Shown here: positions 5,550 to 10,009 of the stretch, in pieces
Layout: every line of letters begins with the position of its first letter
How positions within the stretch are numbered: position 1 is the first letter of the stretch
Notes under the pieces: generated by a model
Databases searched by the model: none
What the model was told of the DNA's origin: nothing
Seen by the model: only the letters and a program-made list of their open reading frames with translations
Position numbers and translations under genes: made by a program
Assembly: GCA_009936825.1 (NCBI GenBank)
Contig: JAACDV010000253.1
Coordinates: 1 to 10,009, forward strand
Length of the DNA: 10,009 nucleotides
Source: Bacteroidota bacterium
GTDB lineage: Bacteria; Pseudomonadota; Alphaproteobacteria; Puniceispirillales; Puniceispirillaceae
Reading direction: 5' to 3'

Positions 5550-7478
5550 ATGTCACCCTATTCACATTTCGAACTTTCCCTTGATTCAGGCGGCGTTGCT
5601 TGGATCACCATGGATGTTACCGGAAAGTCGGTAAACATCCTATCGCATGAGGTGAGCAACGAATTAATCATGCTGATCGACGGGCTGGCGGCTAATCCGC
5701 CTTCCGGTCTGGTTTTTCAATCAGGAAAGTCACGCGGCTTTATTTTCGGGGCGGATGTTAATGAATTTGCCAATTTTAAGACGCGAGCCGAGGTTGAGGA
5801 GCATATTCGTCCCGTTCTGCAATGCTTTCAGCAAATTGAGGATATGCCGTGCCCGACGGTGATTCTTATTGACGGTATTTGTGTTGGGGGCGGGTTGGAG
5901 CTGGCCTTTGCCTTTGACCACATTGTCGGCATTGATTCGCCCTCCTGTCAGGTTGGGTTTCCCGAGGTTAACCTTGGTATTCTGCCGGGATATGGAGGAT
6001 CGGCCCGTGCCTGTGCCCGCATGGGGCTGGAGGCGGCGGTTAAGCTCGTGCTTTCCGGCAAGCCGTTAAAGGCGCGTGATGCTCTGGCCGTTGGCGCTAT
6101 CGACCATATTGTCGTTGACCGTGATGCGCTAGTCGGGGCGGCGCGGGATGTCATGGCTGGAAAAATCGACCGCAAATCGCCAATTAAACCGCCAGTTGAA
6201 CAGGATGATGCGGCTGGCATTATCGCTGCTGAGCGCGCTGTAATTGCCAAAAGAATGCTTCCCGAAAATTTGCCTGCGCCGTTTGCAATTCTTGATCACT
6301 ACTCCGACGATGATTTGAGCCAGAACAATCTGTTAGCTAAAGAAACTAGCCTATTCTCTGACCTTATTCTAACGCCTGCTTCGGTTGGGCTTAGGCGTAG
6401 TTTTCAATTGAATGATGCGGTGAAAAAAGGCAGCAGGGGTGACGCGCAAATCCGCCACATCCATGTTGTCGGCGCCGGTGTTATGGGCGGTGCTATTGCC
6501 AGCGTGGCCGCGATGAGCGGGTTTGCTGTCGCCTTGCAGGATCTGTCCCCTGAGGTGATAGATAAGGCCATTGCCCGTTCCAAAGCGTTATATGAACGCC
6601 GATTGAAAGACCCGGCGAAAGTTGCCGCAACGCTGGCGCGGCTAAAGGCGGACCCCGAGGGTGATGGCCTTGCCACCGCCGATCTTATGATTGAGGCCGT
6701 TGCGGAAAATCTGGACATCAAGAAAAAGGTCTTTGCTGCCGCCGAGGCGCGAATGAAGCCTGAGGCGATCCTTGCCACCAATACTTCGGCGATTCCGCTG
6801 GAGGACATTGGCGCTGCCCTTAATGCGCCTGAGCGCCTGATAGGGATGCATTTTTTCAATCCGGTTCCGGTGCTGCCCCTTGTCGAAATTATCTACACCG
6901 AGGCCAGCCGCGCTGATTTTGTTGACCGGGCGATGTATGCCTCTGGTGCCATGAAAAAGCTGCCAATTCGGTGCAAATCTTCTCCCGGTTTTCTGGTTAA
7001 TCGGGCGCTTCTTCCCTATCTGTTTCACGCGATTGAGGCGGTTCTCAACGGGGCTGACCCTGATAAATTGGATCAGGCACTTGTCCGGTTTGGAATGCCG
7101 ATGGGCCCGATTGAATTATGCGATCAGGTTGGTCTTGATGTTTGTCATGATTCCGGGATGGTTATTGGCATGCCGAAAGACGTAGAGATGAAACTAAAAT
7201 CAATGCTGCAAGCCGGAACGCTTGGCCGTAAAAGCGGCAGCGGATTTTATGCTTGGGATGACAAAAAGGCTATTCGCCCGCGCGCTTCATACGATGCGGC
7301 TGAGCTGGCCGAGATTGCTGATCAGCTACTCGCCCCTCTGGTTAAAGAATGCCGTGATGCCATTGCCGAGAATGTTGTTGATTCGGCTGAAATGGCTGAC
7401 GCTGCCTGTATTTTTGGCATCGGTTTTCCCAGTTTTCGTGGTGGCCCAGTGTTCTGGGATGAAGCAAAATCTGTATGA
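5550..7478 (+). CDS. Enoyl-CoA hydratase/3-hydroxyacyl-CoA dehydrogenase (FadJ/FadB alpha-subunit type)
   Basis: This bifunctional beta-oxidation enzyme hydrates enoyl-CoA and oxidises the 3-hydroxyacyl-CoA with NAD+. The N-terminal crotonase domain (about 10-200) shows the oxyanion-hole segment GFIFGADVNEF (63-73), GGGLELAFAFD with Glu117 (113-123), and FPEVNLGILPGYGG with Glu139 (137-150), matching the two catalytic glutamates of FadB. A linker leads to a Rossmann NAD site VVGAGVMGG (306-314). The dehydrogenase residues Ser413, His434, Glu446 and Asn484 have the same spacing (21, 12, 38) as in human 3-hydroxyacyl-CoA dehydrogenase. LGRKSGSGFYAW (558-569) ends the first C-terminal domain. 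At 642 residues it is shorter than the roughly 715-730 of E. coli FadJ/FadB; the protein stops just after FRGGPVFW. No thiolase (beta subunit) gene is adjacent. The stop overlaps the next start as ATGA. Confidence 0.9.
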   Translation: MSPYSHFELSLDSGGVAWITMDVTGKSVNILSHEVSNELIMLIDGLAANPPSGLVFQSGKSRGFIFGADVNEFANFKTRAEVEEHIRPVLQCFQQIEDMPCPTVILIDGICVGGGLELAFAFDHIVGIDSPSCQVGFPEVNLGILPGYGGSARACARMGLEAAVKLVLSGKPLKARDALAVGAIDHIVVDRDALVGAARDVMAGKIDRKSPIKPPVEQDDAAGIIAAERAVIAKRMLPENLPAPFAILDHYSDDDLSQNNLLAKETSLFSDLILTPASVGLRRSFQLNDAVKKGSRGDAQIRHIHVVGAGVMGGAIASVAAMSGFAVALQDLSPEVIDKAIARSKALYERRLKDPAKVAATLARLKADPEGDGLATADLMIEAVAENLDIKKKVFAAAEARMKPEAILATNTSAIPLEDIGAALNAPERLIGMHFFNPVPVLPLVEIIYTEASRADFVDRAMYASGAMKKLPIRCKSSPGFLVNRALLPYLFHAIEAVLNGADPDKLDQALVRFGMPMGPIELCDQVGLDVCHDSGMVIGMPKDVEMKLKSMLQAGTLGRKSGSGFYAWDDKKAIRPRASYDAAELAEIADQLLAPLVKECRDAIAENVVDSAEMADAACIFGIGFPSFRGGPVFWDEAKSV

Positions 7479-8365
7479 GCACGGATGACACAGGAAATAC
7501 CAGCTCTAAAATCATAAAACATGCGCTTGGGTGGATGATTCTCAGCACCCTGTTTTTCTCGCTTGTCATGGTGACAATCAAGTTATTTCTGATCGACCTA
7601 CCCCCTGAACAGACAGTGTTTTTGCGATATTTCGTTGGGACGGTGATGATAGTGCCGTTGGTCTGGCGCTCGACGATGATGATGTTCACATCGTCCGAGC
7701 GCTGGCGGTTATGGTTGCGGGCATTGCTTCATGGCGTGGGTGTTTTCTCGTGGTTTTTTGGCATCCTGCGCATTCCGCTTGCCGAGGTGAATGCGATGCT
7801 GAATATGGGGCCAGTTTATGCGGCGATCGGGGCGGCATTATTCATGGGCGAACGCCTTCGAATTCGCCGGATTGCTGCTATTATTGTGTCCTTCATCGGG
7901 GCGTTAATCATCATTAAACCGGGGTTTGCCGAGGTTAATTTTGGAACGCTTGCAGTAGTGATTGCGGCGCCATTGTTTGCTGGCTCGGATTTATTGGCGA
8001 AGCATCTGAAGAAGGTTCATGAGGATAATTTTATTATTTTCGCGCTGTCCTTTGGCATTTCGGCCTTGCTGCTAATCCCGGCAATTTGGGTATGGCAGCC
8101 GATGAATGCCGTGCATTGGGGCGGCGTGTTGGCGATTAGTCTGTTCGCTACTTTGGGGCATGTTGGGTTAATGCGGGCGTTCAGGGGGCCGATGTGGGCG
8201 GCGCAGACTGGCAAATATATGCAGCTTATTTTCGTTGTTGGTTTTGGTATCGCGCTATTTGACGAAATTCCCCTAGTTTCAACCATTGTTGGTGCGTTTG
8301 TGGTTTTGGCTGCGGTGTCCTACATTGCCTTTCGCGAAGGGCGCGCGCGCAAGCTTCAATCATAA
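7475..8365 (+). CDS. EamA/DMT-superfamily permease
   Basis: This is an inner-membrane transporter of the drug/metabolite transporter superfamily; substrate unknown. The 296 residues form about ten hydrophobic segments arranged as two EamA repeats. The first runs from about residue 18 to 148, with FLRYFVGTVMIVPLVW (49-64), LAEVNAMLNMGPVYAAIGAA (102-121), the family's typical GER (125-127) and a helix ending IIIKPG (145-150). The second runs from about 157 to 286. A hydrophilic N-terminus of about 16 residues precedes helix 1 and the C-terminus is basic. The ATG overlaps the fadJ-like stop as ATGA and lacks a strong Shine-Dalgarno sequence, so coupling is likely. Members export amino acids, metabolites or drugs, and nothing here identifies the cargo. 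A link to acyl-CoA metabolism is inference from co-expression only. Confidence 0.88.
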   Translation: MSTDDTGNTSSKIIKHALGWMILSTLFFSLVMVTIKLFLIDLPPEQTVFLRYFVGTVMIVPLVWRSTMMMFTSSERWRLWLRALLHGVGVFSWFFGILRIPLAEVNAMLNMGPVYAAIGAALFMGERLRIRRIAAIIVSFIGALIIIKPGFAEVNFGTLAVVIAAPLFAGSDLLAKHLKKVHEDNFIIFALSFGISALLLIPAIWVWQPMNAVHWGGVLAISLFATLGHVGLMRAFRGPMWAAQTGKYMQLIFVVGFGIALFDEIPLVSTIVGAFVVLAAVSYIAFREGRARKLQS

Positions 8366-8495
8366 AGCAGCATTTAACGCTGTTCCCCCGATACTCCTCA
8401 CAAAGGACGCTGATATTTTTGATGAGAGGGGCCGGGTTATGAAGGCGGCGCGTTCGGTGGGCGATGTATGCTAGTTATGATGCAGGAGTTTTGGA
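8366..8495. other. Intergenic stretch between the permease and the TauE/SafE gene
   Basis: These 130 bp contain no convincing ORF. CAGC/GCTG at the left edge could pair around a seven-base loop but lack a T-run, so no terminator is called. AGGAG at 8484-8488 is the ribosome binding site of the next gene. A promoter may be present, but I cannot point to one. Confidence 0.4.
8484..8488 (+). promoter_or_regulatory. Ribosome binding site of the TauE/SafE gene
   Basis: AGGAG lies seven bases before the ATG at 8496. It is the best Shine-Dalgarno match in the window and fixes the start. Confidence 0.8.
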
Positions 8496-9308
8496 ATGTT
8501 AGCGTTTGAGAGCTATCAGGCCAGCCCCTATCTGTTCTGGTTTGTCTGCATCCTTGCGGCGATTGCTTTCTCGGTTTCAAAATCGGGATTTGGCGGCGCG
8601 CTGGCATCGCTCAGCACCCCTATATTATTGTTTGTACTACCTCCAAAACTGGTGCTTGGCGTGTTGCTACCTTTGTTTCTGCTAACCGATATCTGGGTGG
8701 TGGTTTTATGGCGAAAATGGCTGAACTGGCGGTTTTTGCTAATCATGTGCGGGTTTGGCGTTTTTGGTCAGTTGCTTGGCTGGCTGCTATTTGGCTATTT
8801 GAGTGATCGCGTTCTGATCGGGGTGATCGGGTTTGTCGGCCTGATTACCGCGCTGAAATATGCCCGCAGGCTGGTTTTTCCATCGGGGGAGACCAGTGAA
8901 GAGGTGGCGGTGCGCGTGATGCGCCGTTTATGGGTGAGGGCTTTTGGCTGGTGCGGATTATCGGGGATGGCGAGCTTCCTGTCCTTGGCTGGCGGAATTC
9001 CGGCGCAGATTTTCCTGTTGCCGCACGGTTTGCCGCGCCAAGCCTTTGTCGGGACGATGGGCGTTTATTTCTTTGTGATCAATTCGGCAAAGCTGCCCTT
9101 TTATTCTGATTTGGGGTTGTTCACTCCTGACACGTTGACGCTGTCATTATGGCTTGTGCCAGTGATCCCGGTCGGGGTGTTTATAGGTAAATGGCTCAAT
9201 CAGAAAATGTCGGACCGCATTTTTTATCATTTCAGTCATGCTGTGCTCTTCCTGATGAGCATCAAGCTCCTATATGATGTAACGTGGGGCGGTATTGGTA
9301 CTTCGTGA
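8496..9308 (+). CDS. TauE/SafE-family membrane transporter (probable sulfite/sulfonate-type exporter)
   Basis: This 270-residue inner-membrane protein with about eight hydrophobic segments fits the TauE/SafE (DUF81) family in length and layout. The first half carries the typical glycine-rich entry SKSGFGGALASLSTPILLFV (28-47) and a proline-containing second helix (LPPKLVLGVLLPLFLLTD, 48-65). The second half repeats the theme at GLSGMASFLSLAGGIPAQIF (154-173), followed by LPRQAFVGTMGVYFFVINSAKL (179-200) and PVGVFIGKWLNQKMSDRIFY (225-244). A charged cytoplasmic loop lies at about 128-148. The family exports sulfite, sulfoacetate and other organic anions, and the substrate here cannot be read from sequence. 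The small DUF2842-like gene follows after 11 bp and is probably co-transcribed. Confidence 0.85.
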   Translation: MLAFESYQASPYLFWFVCILAAIAFSVSKSGFGGALASLSTPILLFVLPPKLVLGVLLPLFLLTDIWVVVLWRKWLNWRFLLIMCGFGVFGQLLGWLLFGYLSDRVLIGVIGFVGLITALKYARRLVFPSGETSEEVAVRVMRRLWVRAFGWCGLSGMASFLSLAGGIPAQIFLLPHGLPRQAFVGTMGVYFFVINSAKLPFYSDLGLFTPDTLTLSLWLVPVIPVGVFIGKWLNQKMSDRIFYHFSHAVLFLMSIKLLYDVTWGGIGTS

Positions 9309-9313
9309 AAGGG
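9308..9313 (+). promoter_or_regulatory. Ribosome binding site that decides the start of the DUF2842-like gene
   Basis: AAAGGG ends six bases before the ATG at 9320. The alternative in-frame ATG at 9284 would overlap the TauE/SafE gene by 25 bp and would add a 12-residue stretch with no family-like character. Confidence 0.55.
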
Positions 9314-9319
9314 TGTAGG

Positions 9320-9523
9320 ATGAAACGGTGGCGGCATTTGGCGGTGGCACTTGGTATTGTCCCTGCGTTGGGAATTTATGTGGGGGCAATGGTTTGGCTC
9401 TCAAGCTTTGTTATTGAGATTCACTTTCTACTCGATTTAGTGTTTTTTGTTATTGCCGGACTTGCCTGGATTCCAGCGGCCAGCTCCGTAGTCAAATGGT
9501 TGGCGGCGCATGAGGCCAGATGA
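9320..9523 (+). CDS. DUF2842-like small membrane protein
   Basis: This 67-residue protein has a basic N-terminus (Lys-Arg-Trp-Arg) and two hydrophobic helices, about residues 7-28 and 36-54. The segment HFLLDLVFFVIAGLAWIPAA and a terminal KWLAAHE resemble the alphaproteobacterial DUF2842 family, whose members are about 65-75 residues with an aromatic-rich second helix ending in Gly-(Leu/Ile)-Ala-Trp and a Pro-Ala turn. The family has no assigned function, and I recognise it from pattern, not from a search. I chose ATG 9320 over 9284 because it has an AAAGGG site and gives the usual length. It begins 11 bp after the TauE/SafE stop and ends 39 bp before the SprT-like start. Both helices would place it in the inner membrane. 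Confidence 0.65.
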   Translation: MKRWRHLAVALGIVPALGIYVGAMVWLSSFVIEIHFLLDLVFFVIAGLAWIPAASSVVKWLAAHEAR

Positions 9524-9562
9524 CCGCGCTGCCCTTATAGCGGACTAGTTTTTGGGGGATGC

Positions 9563-10009
9563 ATGATCTCTGAATCAGACGGGCCCACTTCAGACGGGCC
9601 CACTTCGGATGGGCCCACTTCGGATAGAATGGGGCTAACCGAACGTCCGCATCAGGCCGCGCTCGATCTTGCCGCAAAATTGATGGATGAGCATGGTCTA
9701 TCCGGCTGGACTGTCCGGCTTGATCATGCGCGTCGCCGCGCCGGTCAATGTGACTATAATAAGCGGGTGATTTCCCTGTCGCGCCATTACGTCAGGCACG
9801 CCGAGGACACGCATATCCACGATACAATCCTTCACGAAATTGCGCATGCACTGGTTGGCCCGCACCATGGCCATGATGCTGTCTGGCGCCAGCAAGCCCG
9901 CAAAATCGGCTGTACCGCTACACGGTGTCACACGCTGCGCTTTGCCGAGGCACCGTGGATCATGAGCTGCCCGAACGGGTGTTTTTCTGTTGAACGCCAT
10001 CGCCGCAAG
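9563..10009 (+). CDS. SprT-like zinc metalloprotease-fold protein (3' partial)
   Basis: The reading frame is open for 149 codons from ATG 9563 to the window edge, with no stop seen. It contains the SprT-like zinc site: HEIAH at 91-95 followed by GPHHGHDAVW (99-108), where His104 is the likely third zinc ligand. Upstream lies the family's strand-like RVISLSRHYV (68-77). Downstream is KIGCTATRCH (114-123), typical of bacterial SprT-like proteins, then PWIMSCPNGC (131-140), the first knuckle of a zinc ribbon whose second cysteine pair must lie beyond the window. The N-terminus contains three Ser-Asp-Gly-Pro-Thr repeats (5-19) that are not part of the domain. Met23 is an alternative start that would omit them; GGGGGA at 9554-9559 gives modest support to 9563. 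Bacterial members have poorly known roles, and protease activity is assumed from the fold. Confidence 0.85.
   Translation, partial: MISESDGPTSDGPTSDGPTSDRMGLTERPHQAALDLAAKLMDEHGLSGWTVRLDHARRRAGQCDYNKRVISLSRHYVRHAEDTHIHDTILHEIAHALVGPHHGHDAVWRQQARKIGCTATRCHTLRFAEAPWIMSCPNGCFSVERHRRK
9575..9625. repeat. 15-bp tandem repeat at the 5' end of the SprT-like gene
   Basis: tcagacgggcccact occurs at 9575-9589 and 9590-9604. A third copy at 9605-9619 has two changes (tcggatgggcccact), and a partial tcggat follows at 9620-9625. Each copy contains the palindrome GGGCCC and encodes Ser-Asp-Gly-Pro-Thr in the frame of the SprT-like gene. Both changes in copy three are synonymous in that frame (tca to tcg, gac to gat). 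Confidence 0.93.

Noticed and set aside
5471..5584. A 37-codon plus-strand frame starting inside the end of cobK and running into the fadJ-like gene
   Set aside because: It has no ribosome site, overlaps two well-supported genes in another frame, and has no recognisable content.

Overview
The window looks like a piece of an alphaproteobacterial chromosome. The evidence is a DUF2842-type small membrane protein (a family known mainly from Alphaproteobacteria), moderate GC content, and close packing of genes with stop/start overlaps. A marine SAR116-like source would fit, but that is an impression from gene content and style, not something a search has shown. I see no tRNA, rRNA, CRISPR array, insertion sequence or phage gene.

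Region 1 (1-5481) is a cobalamin (vitamin B12) corrin-ring cluster. It begins with the C-terminal tail of an unidentified gene that overlaps cobM by ATGA. cobM (precorrin-4 C11-methyltransferase) runs rightward and converges on cobB (a,c-diamide synthase). cobB is the downstream partner of cobA (uroporphyrinogen-III C-methyltransferase) on the minus strand, and the two overlap by TAATG. A 255-bp divergent intergenic region then separates cobA from cbiD (cobalt-precorrin-5B C1-methyltransferase) and cobK (precorrin-6A reductase), which run rightward and are also joined by TAATG. CobA commits uroporphyrinogen III to precorrin-2, CobM and CbiD add later ring methyls, CobK reduces the ring, and CobB amidates the a and c side chains. 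The rest of the pathway must lie outside the window. The divergent region presumably holds the promoters of both pairs, but I found no convincing B12-riboswitch motif in it.

Region 2 (5550-8365) holds a two-domain enoyl-CoA hydratase/3-hydroxyacyl-CoA dehydrogenase (FadJ/FadB alpha-subunit type, 642 aa, short at its C-terminus). It overlaps an EamA/DMT-family permease by ATGA, so the two are probably co-expressed.

Region 3 (8496-10009) holds a TauE/SafE-type membrane protein, a 67-aa two-helix DUF2842-like protein, and the first 149 codons of a SprT-like zinc metalloprotease-fold protein that runs off the right edge.

The most unusual feature is not a gene. Five short tandem repeats (units of 15, 19, 13, 12 and 15 bp) all lie at gene borders. 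They are in the C-terminal tail before cobM, between cobM and cobB, just upstream of cbiD, at the 3' end of cobK, and at the 5' end of the SprT-like gene. Those inside genes have units divisible by three and preserve the frame; the two between genes (19 and 13 bp) do not. This points to repeated slippage-type duplication tolerated at gene ends. I found no clear undescribed multi-gene system.
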